NCBI GenBank assembly: GCA_022710725.1
Contig: JAKLGK010000003.1
Coordinates: forward strand, 124,001-188,000
Length of the DNA stretch: 64,000 bases
Direction: 5' to 3'
Origin: Verrucomicrobiota bacterium
GTDB lineage: Bacteria; Verrucomicrobiota; Kiritimatiellia; CAIQIC01; JAGNIJ01
In this document: piece after piece, positions 28,572 through 37,125 of the stretch
Layout of the letters: every line of letters starts with the position of its first letter
Position numbering within the stretch: the stretch's first letter is position 1
Notes under the pieces: model-generated
Told to the model about the DNA's origin: nothing
Database searches by the model: none
What the model saw: only the letters and a program-made list of their open reading frames with translations
Position numbers and translations under genes: made by a program

Positions 28572-31196
28572 ATGATGACCGCATCCGAAATCAGAAAGTC
28601 GTTCCTGGATTTCTTCCGGGGCAAGCAGCACGCCATCGTGCCCAGCTCGCCGGTCGTGCTGCCCTCCGATCCCACGCTGCTGTTCGCCAACGCCGGCATG
28701 AATCAGTTCAAGGAGATATTCCTCGGCGCCCGCCAGAGCGAGTCGCCGCGCGTCGCGGATACGCAGAAGTGCATCCGGGTCAGCGGCAAGCACAACGACC
28801 TCGAGGAGGTCGGCCTCGATACCTACCACCACACGTTCTTCGAGATGCTGGGCAACTGGTCGTTCGGCGACTACTACAAGCGCGAGGCGATCGCCTGGGC
28901 GTGGGAGCTGCTCACGGAGGTCTGGAAGCTGCCCCGCGAGCGGCTCTGGATCACGATCTACCGCGACGACGACGAGGCGGAGCGCATCTGGAAGGCCACC
29001 CCCGGCGTCCTGCCTTCGCACGTCCTGCGCTTCGGCGAGAAGGACAATTTCTGGGAGATGGGCGAGACCGGGCCGTGCGGCCCGTGCTCGGAGATCCACA
29101 TCGACCGCACCGCGAACGGCTGTACGCCGGACATGGTCAACGCCGGCTCGCCGGAGGTCATGGAGCTGTGGAACCTGGTCTTCATCCAGTACAACCGCCG
29201 CGCCGACGGCACGCTGGAGGAACTGCCGGCCAAGCACGTCGACACGGGCATGGGCTTCGAGCGGCTGGTCTCGGTGCTGCAGGGCAAGCCCTCCAATTAC
29301 GACACCGATTTGTTCATGCCCATGCTCGACCGCCTGGCGCAGATGACGGGCGAGAAATACGAGGGGAAGAGCGCCGTTGCCATGCGCGTGATCGCGGACC
29401 ACCTGCGCGCGCTCTCCTTCGCCATCGCCGACGGCGTGCTGCCGTCGAACGAGGGGCGCGGCTACGTCCTGCGCCGGCTCCTGCGCCGCGCCGTCCGGTA
29501 CGCCCGCAAGATCGGGCTGCGCGACCCGTTCATGGGCGAGCTGTTCCCCGTCCTCGAGGGCATCATGGGCGACGTGTTCCCCGAGCTGCGTCGCCGGCGC
29601 GAGGATATCCTGCGGGCCCTGCGCGCGGAGGAGGAAAGCTTTGCCGCCGCCCTCGACCGCGGGACCGGCCTGTTCGACGACGTGGTGAAGGGGCTCAAGG
29701 CGCGCAAGGAGGACACCTTCCCCGGCGACGAGGCGTTCAAGCTCTACGACACGTACGGCTTCCCGCTGGACCTGACCATCCTGATGGCCGGCGAAAACGG
29801 GCTGAAGGTGGACCAGGAGAAGTTTACCGAGCTCATGGAGCAGCAGCGCGAGCGCGCCCGCTCCGCGCGGACAGAGAAAATGCGCAAGGCCGACGCCGAC
29901 GTCGTCGCTGACCTGGTCAGCCGAGGGCTCAAGTCGGTCTTCACGGGATACGAGACGCTCGCCGGTGAATCGGAGGTTCTGGCCGTGCTGTCGGACGGCA
30001 AGGACCGCGGCGAACTGGCCGAGGGCGCGGAGGGCGAACTCCTTCTGGCCCGCACGCCTTTCTACGCGGAGTCCGGCGGCCAGATCGGCGACAAGGGCGT
30101 GCTCCGCGGCCCGGCCGGCGAGTTCGAGGTCTGGGACACCCAGCGGCCAGCGGAGGGCCTGATCCTGCACATCGGCCGGGTCACGCAGGGTTGCTTGAAG
30201 CGGGGCGAGAAGGCGACCGCGCTCGTGGACGCCGACCGGCGAAACCGCACGGCGCGGCACCACTCGGGCACGCACCTCCTGCAGCACGCGCTGCGGGAGC
30301 TGGTGAGCCCGTCCATCAAGCAGGCGGGCTCCTACGTCGGGCCCGACCGGATGCGGTTCGACATCAGCTACTTCGAGGCCGTGCCCGAGGACAAACTGGA
30401 CGCCGTCGAGCGGCGCGTGAACGAGCTGATCCTCGAAAACGTCGCGCTCAAGATCTACCAGATGCCGTTCAAGGACGTTGCGGGGTCGGGCATCATCGCG
30501 CTCTTCGATGAGAAGTACGGCAACGCGGTGCGCGTGGTGGAAGTGCCCGGCTACAGCCGCGAGCTGTGCGGCGGCACGCACGTGCGGGCGACGGGCGACC
30601 TGGGCCTGTTCCGCATCGTCTCCGAAAGCTCCGTGGCCGCCGGCGTGCGGCGCATCGAGGCCGTCTGCGGGCGGCCCGCCTACGAGTGGACCCACCGCGA
30701 GCATCGGCTGGTCGGCACGCTGTCCCGGCGTTTGAGCGCGTCGCCCGACGAAGTGTTCGCCCGGGTCGAGGCCCTGATGGAAGACAACCGTCGCCTGGAG
30801 AAGGAACTCAAGCAGCAGGCGACCGCGGGCGCCCTGAACCGGGTGGACGAATGGCTCGGGCGCGCCCGGAAGGTCGGCGAGATCCCGCTGATCGCGGAGG
30901 ACGTCGGCGAACAATCGATGGACGTGCTGCGCGGGGTGATGGACGGCTTGCGCGCGCGCTTCGCCTCGGGCGTCATCGTCCTGGGCAGCCGGTTCGAAGG
31001 CAAGGCGTGCTTCCTGGCCTCGGTCAGCGAGGACCTCCAGGCCCGGGGCGTGCATGCCGGCAAGCTGATCGGCGCCGTGGCGAAGGTCGCGGGCGGGGGC
31101 GGGGGCGGACAGCCGGGCAAGGCGCAGGCCGGCGGCAAGGACGCCTCGAAAGTGGCCGAGGCTCTCGGCAAGGTCCCGGAACTACTGGCCAGGTAG
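28572..31196 (+). CDS. alaS: Alanyl-tRNA synthetase
   Basis: The protein has about 874 aa, the typical length. It charges tRNA-Ala. The class II catalytic core starts at ASEIRKSFLDFFRGKQH and includes LFANAGMNQFK; the editing domain has HHSGTHLLQHAL and CGGTHVRATGD; the C-Ala region has a glycine-rich AGGGGGGQPGKA segment at the end. Tandem ATGs at 28572 and 28575 are both possible; AAAAAGGTG upstream favours the first. Upstream codons in the same frame lack homology. The end overlaps the convergent rimO by 15 bases. Confidence 0.97.
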   Translation: MMTASEIRKSFLDFFRGKQHAIVPSSPVVLPSDPTLLFANAGMNQFKEIFLGARQSESPRVADTQKCIRVSGKHNDLEEVGLDTYHHTFFEMLGNWSFGDYYKREAIAWAWELLTEVWKLPRERLWITIYRDDDEAERIWKATPGVLPSHVLRFGEKDNFWEMGETGPCGPCSEIHIDRTANGCTPDMVNAGSPEVMELWNLVFIQYNRRADGTLEELPAKHVDTGMGFERLVSVLQGKPSNYDTDLFMPMLDRLAQMTGEKYEGKSAVAMRVIADHLRALSFAIADGVLPSNEGRGYVLRRLLRRAVRYARKIGLRDPFMGELFPVLEGIMGDVFPELRRRREDILRALRAEEESFAAALDRGTGLFDDVVKGLKARKEDTFPGDEAFKLYDTYGFPLDLTILMAGENGLKVDQEKFTELMEQQRERARSARTEKMRKADADVVADLVSRGLKSVFTGYETLAGESEVLAVLSDGKDRGELAEGAEGELLLARTPFYAESGGQIGDKGVLRGPAGEFEVWDTQRPAEGLILHIGRVTQGCLKRGEKATALVDADRRNRTARHHSGTHLLQHALRELVSPSIKQAGSYVGPDRMRFDISYFEAVPEDKLDAVERRVNELILENVALKIYQMPFKDVAGSGIIALFDEKYGNAVRVVEVPGYSRELCGGTHVRATGDLGLFRIVSESSVAAGVRRIEAVCGRPAYEWTHREHRLVGTLSRRLSASPDEVFARVEALMEDNRRLEKELKQQATAGALNRVDEWLGRARKVGEIPLIAEDVGEQSMDVLRGVMDGLRARFASGVIVLGSRFEGKACFLASVSEDLQARGVHAGKLIGAVAKVAGGGGGGQPGKAQAGGKDASKVAEALGKVPELLAR

Positions 31197-32579
31197 AAAT
31201 CGCCCGACGAGATCGTAATCCAGGGCTTCGACGATTTCCGCCTGCACCCGGTCGCCGGGCCCGGGGACCGGTTTCGGCAGGGGCGGGCGAACCAGCACCG
31301 TCCCGTCCACCTCCGGCGCCTGCAGCCGGGTCCGGCCCACCGCCATGGCCCCGTGCGGCAGGCGGCCTTTCCGTTCGGCCACGCCGTCGAGCATGACCTC
31401 CACGGTCTGGCCAACCTGCGCGAGGCCTTTCGCCTTTGATATCTCGCGCTGGGCCTGCATCAGGGCATCGCGCCGCCGCTCCTTCTCGCCGGGCGCCACG
31501 TCGTCCGGCCAGTCCGCCGCCGGGGTCCCGGGCTCGCTTGAGTAGGTAAACACGCCGGCGTGCGTGAACCAGCCGTCGCGGACCAGATGCAGCAGTCGTT
31601 CGAAGTCAGCCTTCGTTTCGCCGGGGAACCCGACGATGAATGTCGTGCGCAGCGCGCCGTGCAGCATGCGCGACCGGATGCGCTCCAGGAGTTTCAGGGT
31701 CTGCGCCTGCCCGATGCGGCGTCCCATGCGTTCGAGGATGGGGTCGGAAATGTGCTGGAGCGGAACATCCAGATACGGGCAAAGGTGCGGCGCGCCCGCC
31801 ACGAGGTCGATCACCTCGTCCGACAGGCGCGCGGGGTGCGCGTACAGCAGCCGGAACCACGCCGCGCCATCCAGTTCGCCCAGCCGCCGGAGCAGTTCCG
31901 GCAGGCGCGCCTGCCCGTACAGGTCCGCGCCGTAGGCGGTCGTGTCCTGCGCGACGAGATTGACCTCGCGCGCGCCGTGCCGAATCAACTGCCCGGCCTC
32001 CGCGAGGATGTCTTCCATGGGCCGGCTGACCTGCGCGCCGCGGATGAGGGGAATGGAGCAGTAGCGGCACCGGTTCGAGCAACCCTCGGAGATCTTCAGG
32101 TACGCGCTGTGCACGCCGCCGATCCGGGCGCGGGGAGTCTTGAGGAAGGCCGTAAAATCACAGCCGCGCGACGGGCTTCCCGGTACAACTCCGGATTGCA
32201 TCAGGTCACGGCAGGTTTGAGGTAAACGCGCGTAGCCGCTGAAAGACACGCGGGCATCCGCCTGTTTCAGGAATCCGGCGAGGGTCGGCTCCTGGCCCGC
32301 GCGCTCGACGAGGCATCCCAGGGCTATTATTTTGCGTGGACGGCCTCGCTTCTTGAGGCGCGCCAGCCGCTCCAGCGTATCCGCGGTTTCCCGGCGCGCG
32401 CTGTCGATGAATCCGCAGGTGTTGACGAGGCAGATGTCCGACTCGGCCGGATCCTCCGCGATCAGCAGACCGCCCCGGACGAGTTCGCCCAGCAGGCACT
32501 CGGAATCCACGGTGTTCTTGGAACAGCCGAGGCTGATGAGGCTGACGACCGGCGCGGCGGGCTGACGGGGCGGACTCAC
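31182..32579 (-). CDS. rimO: Ribosomal protein S12 methylthiotransferase
   Basis: The protein has 465 aa from a GTG at 32579. RimO adds a methylthio group to an Asp of S12. The N-terminal UPF0004 domain cysteines are in SLGCSKN, NTCGFI and ALGCLVER; the radical SAM motif is CSNRCRYC; the C-terminal TRAM domain spans about 400-465. GTG is chosen because homology begins about 16 residues after it and it lies 8 bases past the cbpA stop. No strong ribosome-binding site is visible, so translational reinitiation after cbpA is plausible. The end overlaps alaS. Confidence 0.9.
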   Translation of the reverse strand: MSPPRQPAAPVVSLISLGCSKNTVDSECLLGELVRGGLLIAEDPAESDICLVNTCGFIDSARRETADTLERLARLKKRGRPRKIIALGCLVERAGQEPTLAGFLKQADARVSFSGYARLPQTCRDLMQSGVVPGSPSRGCDFTAFLKTPRARIGGVHSAYLKISEGCSNRCRYCSIPLIRGAQVSRPMEDILAEAGQLIRHGAREVNLVAQDTTAYGADLYGQARLPELLRRLGELDGAAWFRLLYAHPARLSDEVIDLVAGAPHLCPYLDVPLQHISDPILERMGRRIGQAQTLKLLERIRSRMLHGALRTTFIVGFPGETKADFERLLHLVRDGWFTHAGVFTYSSEPGTPAADWPDDVAPGEKERRRDALMQAQREISKAKGLAQVGQTVEVMLDGVAERKGRLPHGAMAVGRTRLQAPEVDGTVLVRPPLPKPVPGPGDRVQAEIVEALDYDLVGRFLPGQ

Positions 32580-32587
32580 TGGGAGAA

Positions 32588-33559
32588 TCAGCGTTCGGGC
32601 TTGAAGTGGCTCTGCCGCGAGAGCTGCTCGAACAGCTCCCGCTCCTTGTCCGTCAGCCGCGGCGGCAGCACCACGCGCGTCTCGACGATCAGGTCGCCGC
32701 GCTCGCCGCCGCGCCCGCGGGGCAGGCCGCGCCCGCGCAGCCGCAGGTGCTGCCCGCCCGAAGAGCCCGGCGGGATGGTCAACGCGGCGGTGCCGTCCAG
32801 CGTCTGGACGTGGATCTTCGCGCCCAGCGCCGCCTCCCAAGGCGTCAGCGGCAGGTCGCGCTCGAGATCGTGGCCGCGGACGCGGTAGACCGGATGCGGC
32901 TCGAGATGGACGCGCAGGTAGAGATCGCCCCCGCCGTAGCCCTGTCCCGAGAGCCGGATGCGCGAACCGTCCGTGGTGCCGGGCGGGATGCGGACGTCGT
33001 ACGTCTTGACCTGACCGGACGGTTGCCCGTAGGGGTCCGCCTGCGCCAGTTGGATGGTCTTGTGCGCCCCGTGGTAGGCGTCCTCGAGGGAGATCGCGAT
33101 CTCCGCCTCCTGGTCGCCCGCCGGTGGCTCCTCATGGAAGCCGGTCCGCGCCGTCCGCCGGCCCCCGCCGCCCGCGCGGCGCGCGCCGCCCCCGCCGAAA
33201 AACATCTCGAAGAAGTCGCTGAACCCGCCGCCGCCCAGGTCGCCGAAATCGAACCCGCCCGCGCCCGGCGCGCCGCGGAACTCGAAATGCACGTTGTCGC
33301 CCCAACCGGGCGGCGGCCGGAAGTCCTGACCGGCCCGCCAGTTGGCGCCAAGGCTGTCGTACTTCTTCCGCTTGTCCGCGTCGCCGAGCACCTCGTAGGC
33401 CTCGTTGATCTGCTTGAAGCGGGTCTCGGCCGCCGGATCCTTGTTGACGTCGGGGTGGTACTTCTGGGCCAGCTTGCGGTAGGCCTTCTTGATCTCCTGC
33501 TCGGAGGCCGTCCGCTCGACGCCCAGCACGGAATAGTAATCCTGGAACTTGACACTCAT
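32588..33559 (-). CDS. cbpA: DnaJ-family co-chaperone of the CbpA type
   Basis: The protein has 323 aa. The J-domain has the HPD motif ([17 protein letters not shown]) near residue 35, then a Gly/Phe-rich linker (about 90-150), then two beta-sandwich client-binding domains ([20 protein letters not shown]). No zinc-finger region is present, so this is a class II (CbpA/DjlA-like) J-protein. It stimulates DnaK. It is divergent from the lipid kinase gene with only 29 bases between start codons. Confidence 0.88.
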   Translation of the reverse strand: MSVKFQDYYSVLGVERTASEQEIKKAYRKLAQKYHPDVNKDPAAETRFKQINEAYEVLGDADKRKKYDSLGANWRAGQDFRPPPGWGDNVHFEFRGAPGAGGFDFGDLGGGGFSDFFEMFFGGGGARRAGGGGRRTARTGFHEEPPAGDQEAEIAISLEDAYHGAHKTIQLAQADPYGQPSGQVKTYDVRIPPGTTDGSRIRLSGQGYGGGDLYLRVHLEPHPVYRVRGHDLERDLPLTPWEAALGAKIHVQTLDGTAALTIPPGSSGGQHLRLRGRGLPRGRGGERGDLIVETRVVLPPRLTDKERELFEQLSRQSHFKPER

Positions 33560-33578
33560 TTCATCTCACCGGCTAAAT
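33549..33578 (+). promoter_or_regulatory. Candidate promoter for the lipid kinase gene, inside the cbpA start
   Basis: A perfect TTGACA lies within the first codons of the divergent cbpA gene, with CTAAAT 18 bases downstream. The predicted start, near 33585, is only a few bases before the ATG at 33589, implying a near-leaderless transcript. The -10 match is weak. Confidence 0.45.
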
Positions 33579-33588
33579 ACATACCACA

Positions 33589-34530
33589 ATGGATCGGAGG
33601 AAAACAGACCATCCGGCGCCCGGCCCGCGCAGGGTGCGCGTGCTCATCAATCCGCGTTCCGGCGGATGGTGGTCCAGCCAGGCGATCCAGAAGGCCTTCG
33701 ACGATCACTGGGACACCGCCGAGCTCGACCTGTCCTACCAGTTCAGCCGCAGCGTCGAGGACGGCAAGACCAAGGCGCGCCGCGCGGTGGAGGAGGGGGT
33801 GGACACGATCCTCGTCGTCGGCGGCGACGGCATGGTCAACACGATCGGCGGCGTCCTGGTCGGCACGCACACGGCGCTCGGGGTGATCCCGGTGGGCAGC
33901 GGCAACGGGTTCGCGCGGCATTTCGGCATCCCGCTCGATCCGGAGGAGGCCGTGAAGGAACTGCGGACCGCCGGGCGACGCCGCATCGACATCGGGCTCG
34001 CCAACGGCCGCCCCTTCTTCGTGACGTGCAGCCTCGCGTGGGACGCGGCGCTGGTCCGCTCGTTCGAGAAGTTTCCGATGCGGGGCAGCCTGCCGTACGT
34101 CCTGGCGGCGGCCTACGAGTTTCTCGGCTACGTGCCCCAACCGGTGCGCGTTCGGCTCGACGGCGAGGACCTGGCCTGGGCCGATCCTCTGGTCTTTACC
34201 GTGGCCAACCTGACGCAATACGGGGTGGGGGCCAAGATCGCTCCGCGCGCCGAACCGGACGACGGGTGGCTGGAACTCGTGGTCGTGTCGCGCCAGGACG
34301 CGCCGCGCGTGCTGGCCGGGTTGCCGCGGCTGTTCGACGGTTCCTTCGACGGCCTGCCGGGCGTGGAGACCCGCCGGTTTAAGCGGATGCTTGTGGAGCG
34401 CGCCCGGCCGGCGCCGATCCAGATGGACGGCGAACTCATCGAGCCGGCCGATAAGGTCGACATCGAGGTCGTGCACAAGGCGCTCCGCGTGCTGGTCCCC
34501 GGCGGGTCTTCGGACGGCGGGGCCGATTGA
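33589..34530 (+). CDS. Diacylglycerol kinase-family lipid kinase (DagK/YegS-like)
   Basis: The protein has 313 aa. Members phosphorylate diacylglycerol, sphingoid or related lipids with ATP. The N-terminal ATP-binding motif is TILVVGGDGMVNTIG, with VIPVGSGNGFARHFGIP and NPRSGG; the C-terminal beta domain is PIQMDGELIE. The lipid substrate cannot be assigned; a role in membrane lipid recycling is likely. Divergent from cbpA. Confidence 0.85.
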   Translation: MDRRKTDHPAPGPRRVRVLINPRSGGWWSSQAIQKAFDDHWDTAELDLSYQFSRSVEDGKTKARRAVEEGVDTILVVGGDGMVNTIGGVLVGTHTALGVIPVGSGNGFARHFGIPLDPEEAVKELRTAGRRRIDIGLANGRPFFVTCSLAWDAALVRSFEKFPMRGSLPYVLAAAYEFLGYVPQPVRVRLDGEDLAWADPLVFTVANLTQYGVGAKIAPRAEPDDGWLELVVVSRQDAPRVLAGLPRLFDGSFDGLPGVETRRFKRMLVERARPAPIQMDGELIEPADKVDIEVVHKALRVLVPGGSSDGGAD

Positions 34531-34558
34531 TTTCCCCCTGTACCGGCCCGGTCCCCGG

Positions 34559-34567
34559 TGGTATACT
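34559..34567 (+). promoter_or_regulatory. Extended -10 promoter upstream of the Cys-rich gene
   Basis: TGGTATACT is a good extended -10 (TG-N-TATACT). No clear -35 is visible 17 bases upstream. The start would be near 34574, about 42 bases before the GTG at 34616. Confidence 0.5.
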
Positions 34568-34615
34568 AAACATAAGGAGCAGAATGAGAGCGATTCGCAG
34601 AAAGGAGGGTTCCAC

Positions 34616-34882
34616 GTGGCCATCATCAGCACCAAGCCGGTGAAGAAATGTCGCGGGTGTGCGTTGAACCTCGGCAAGCGATGCGCGGTTTTTGAACATC
34701 CCGTCCTGAAGTGGAAAAAGAAATGCGAGGGGTTCAACAACCCGGTCCTGATCGCCCGCTACGAGAAGGTGCAGCATCCGGAAGGGGCGCGCGCGCGGAA
34801 GGTGGAGCGCAAGCAGCGCGCCGCGCTGGCGCACACGGTGGTTCACAGCGACGGGGTTCATCCGCTGGGCCGCGCACGGTAA
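34616..34882 (+). CDS. Small cysteine-rich protein of unknown function
   Basis: The protein has 88 aa from a GTG start preceded by a strong AAAGGAGGG ribosome-binding site. Four cysteines occur in the first 40 residues: KKCRGCALNLGKRC and KKKCEGF. The rest is strongly basic (Lys/Arg-rich, pI high). No signal peptide or membrane helix. CxxC plus two further Cys could bind zinc or a nucleic acid. I do not recognise a named family. It is 5 bases upstream of aroD and probably co-transcribed. Confidence 0.65.
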   Translation: MAIISTKPVKKCRGCALNLGKRCAVFEHPVLKWKKKCEGFNNPVLIARYEKVQHPEGARARKVERKQRAALAHTVVHSDGVHPLGRAR

Positions 34883-34887
34883 CCCGC

Positions 34888-35589
34888 ATGAGGGGCCTCC
34901 ACATCGGCCGGCTGGCCGTCGGCCGTGTCCCGCGCATCGTGGGGACGGCCGTCTCGGCGGAATCGCTCGATTCCGCCGCCCGGATCGCGAAACCGGCGTT
35001 CGATCTCCTGGAGATTCGCGTGGACTGCATGGATTCCAGGTGGCCAGCCGGCGCAATCCGGCTGCGGGAAGCGGGCATTCCCTTGATCCTCACCGTGCGC
35101 TCCGCGCTCGAGGGCGGGGCCTGGCGCGGCGCGGAGGCGGAACGCAAGCGGGTCTACCTCTCGAACCTGGCCGTGGCGGACGCGGTGGACGTGGAGATTC
35201 GCAGCCGGGCGCTGAAGACCGTCGCGAGGGCGGCGCGGCGTCGGGGGCGGCTGGTGATCGGGTCGTTCCACGATTTCGACGGCACGCCTTCCATGGCCGT
35301 GTTGCGGCGGATCGTGTGGCGGGGGCGGGCGGCCGGCGCCCACGTCGTGAAGATAGCCACGCACGTCGGCGGCGAAGCCGACCTCGAACGGTTGCTCGAT
35401 CTGCTGGCGGAATCGAGGGAGCCGTTGTGCGTGCTCGGCATGGGCCCGCGCGGCGCGGCGGCGCGGGTGCGGCTGGCCCGCGCGGGGTCGTGCCTGACCT
35501 ACGGCTACGTCGACCGCCCCGCGGCGCCCGGACAACCGTCGTGCCGGGAACTGGCCGGGAAACTGCGGCGCGCGCGCCTCACAGCTTGA
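34888..35589 (+). CDS. aroD: Type I 3-dehydroquinate dehydratase
   Basis: The protein has 233 aa. It removes water from 3-dehydroquinate in the shikimate pathway. The class I Schiff-base form is recognised by FDLLEIRVDCMD (Glu), GSFHDFDGTP (catalytic His) and HVVKIATHV (Schiff-base Lys), with the late LTYGYVDRPAAPGQ. The ATG at 34888 is 5 bases after the Cys-rich gene. The end overlaps the convergent dUTPase gene by 11 bases. No other aro genes lie nearby. Confidence 0.92.
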   Translation: MRGLHIGRLAVGRVPRIVGTAVSAESLDSAARIAKPAFDLLEIRVDCMDSRWPAGAIRLREAGIPLILTVRSALEGGAWRGAEAERKRVYLSNLAVADAVDVEIRSRALKTVARAARRRGRLVIGSFHDFDGTPSMAVLRRIVWRGRAAGAHVVKIATHVGGEADLERLLDLLAESREPLCVLGMGPRGAAARVRLARAGSCLTYGYVDRPAAPGQPSCRELAGKLRRARLTA

Positions 35590-35965
35590 CGGCCTTGTTG
35601 TCCTCCTCGTTCTTCTCCGTGTAGCCCTTCTCCTGGCGCTGGAAGTTGACCTTGTTCTTCTGCATGTACAGGTTGTGCACGTCGCGGGCGGTCAGGCCAA
35701 GGACCTCCGCCGCGGAGATCAGGAAGTGGAACAGGTCCACGACCTCGACGCGGGCGTTCTGGAGGTCGAACTTCTGGTACTTCGCCCACCATTTCCAGGG
35801 GACGCAGTCGGTGAGTTCGGCCAGTTCCTGCGTCATGGCCCGGCAGTAGTTCAGCAGCCACTGCTGGCGGCCCGCGTCGTCCAGCTTCGAGCAGTCCAGG
35901 CCGATGCGCTGGTTGAACGCCGCCTGCCGCTCGAACATCTCTTCCAGCCAGTCTTGATGGGACAT
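35579..35965 (-). CDS. All-alpha (dimeric-type) dUTP diphosphatase-like protein
   Basis: The protein has 128 aa. It resembles the all-alpha NTP pyrophosphatase superfamily (MazG/dimeric dUTPase): a helix with ALAELTDCVPWKWW-type residues (ELAELTDCVPWKWWAKYQKF), then VEVVDLFHFLISAAEVLGL, in which the E-x-x-D and D-x-x-H residues would coordinate Mg2+. The ATG at 35965 is preceded by AGGAG. Hydrolysis of dUTP to dUMP is inferred from the family. It converges on aroD and lies 94 bp from palindromic repeat copy B. Confidence 0.78.
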   Translation of the reverse strand: MSHQDWLEEMFERQAAFNQRIGLDCSKLDDAGRQQWLLNYCRAMTQELAELTDCVPWKWWAKYQKFDLQNARVEVVDLFHFLISAAEVLGLTARDVHNLYMQKNKVNFQRQEKGYTEKNEEDNKAVKL

Positions 35966-36058
35966 GGGGTTTCTCCTGTCGGCAGCAGTGAAGCCGAAGC
36001 CCGCGCGCCGCGCAAGCACCGACTGCGCCCGGCGCGCGCCGGAACGGAGGAGGGCGGG

Positions 36059-36100
36059 GCGTAACATAATCATTCACACCCGTGAATCGAAATGTTACGC
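36059..36100. repeat. Palindromic repeat, copy B (reverse orientation)
   Basis: GTAACAT/ATGTTAC outer arms (36061-36067 and 36092-36098; extended to 9 bp by flanking GC pairs), a 4x4 internal loop, inner stem ATTCAC/GTGAAT and loop ACCC. ACCC is the complement of the GGGT loop of copies A and D, so this copy is inverted. It sits in the 236-bp gap between the divergent dUTPase and trxB genes. Confidence 0.85.
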
Positions 36101-36158
36101 TGCAGCGGCCGGGATGGGAGGGGGGGGCGCCATTTCTGCTGCCTTTCGCGCCGCGTTG

Positions 36159-36167
36159 TGCTATCAA
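36159..36167 (+). promoter_or_regulatory. Weak extended -10 for trxB
   Basis: TGCTATCAA resembles an extended -10 (TG-N-TATCAA); no good -35 was found. The start would be about 27 bases before the trxB ATG. Confidence 0.35.
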
Positions 36168-36201
36168 GACGGCGAACCTTCGGACGCGAGGAGAGCGGGT
36201 C

Positions 36202-37125
36202 ATGGAAAAAGTGATCATCCTGGGCAGCGGGGCGGCGGGCCTGGCGGCCGCGATCTACACGGCGCGGGCCGACCTGAATCCGCTGGTCATCGAGGGGCTT
36301 CAACCCGGCGGACAGCTCACGACGACCACCGACGTCGAGAACTATCCCGGGTTCCCCGAGGGCATCGACGGCACGATGCTCATGGAGAACATGAAGGCCC
36401 AGGCCAAGCGGTTCGGCGCCCGCGTGGTTTCCGGCACGGTATCCGCCGTGGATTTCAGGAAGAAGCCCTTCCGCGTGACGCTGGACGACGGCCAGGGCTT
36501 CGAGGCCCGCACCGTCATCGTCGCCACCGGCGCGAGCGCCCGCTACCTCGGGCTGGAGTCCGAGCGGAAGCTCATGGGCCGCGGCGTCTCGGGCTGCGCG
36601 ACCTGCGACGGGGCGCTCTACCGCAAGGTCCCCGTCGCCGTCGTGGGCGGCGGTGACACGGCGATGGAGGAAGCGGCGTTCCTGACCCGCTTCGCCTCCC
36701 GCGTGTACCTGATCCACCGCCGCGACCAGTTCCGGGCCTCGAAGATCATGGCCGACCGCGTCCTGGCCAATCCCAAGATCGAGGTGGTCTGGAATGCCGT
36801 CGTGACCGAGGTCCTGGACGTGCAGGCCAACGAGGTGATGGGGGTGCGCGTGAAGGACGTCAAGACCGGCGCGGAGCGGGTCCTCGAGGTCAAGGCCATG
36901 TTTTCCGCGATCGGTCACCGGCCCAACACGGAGGCCTTCAAGGGCCAGCTCGCCATGGACGAGCAGGGCTACCTGGCGACCCGGAACACGCGGACGAACG
37001 TCGAGGGCGTGTTCGCCGCCGGCGACGTGCAGGATCCCCACTACCGGCAGGCCGTCACGGCCGCGGGCAGCGGATGCATGGCGGCGCTGGAAGCGCAGCG
37101 CTACCTGGAAGCGAAAGGCGAATGA
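36202..37125 (+). CDS. trxB: Thioredoxin-disulfide reductase
   Basis: The protein has 307 aa. It reduces thioredoxin with NADPH and FAD. FAD motif ILGSGAAGLAAAIYTARA, redox-active CATCDGALY, NADPH motif VVGGGDTAMEEA and the late GVFAAGDVQDP are all present. The start at 36202 is chosen over an upstream in-frame codon at 36082 because homology begins immediately. It overlaps the ABC exporter start by four bases (ATGA). Confidence 0.97.
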   Translation: MEKVIILGSGAAGLAAAIYTARADLNPLVIEGLQPGGQLTTTTDVENYPGFPEGIDGTMLMENMKAQAKRFGARVVSGTVSAVDFRKKPFRVTLDDGQGFEARTVIVATGASARYLGLESERKLMGRGVSGCATCDGALYRKVPVAVVGGGDTAMEEAAFLTRFASRVYLIHRRDQFRASKIMADRVLANPKIEVVWNAVVTEVLDVQANEVMGVRVKDVKTGAERVLEVKAMFSAIGHRPNTEAFKGQLAMDEQGYLATRNTRTNVEGVFAAGDVQDPHYRQAVTAAGSGCMAALEAQRYLEAKGE

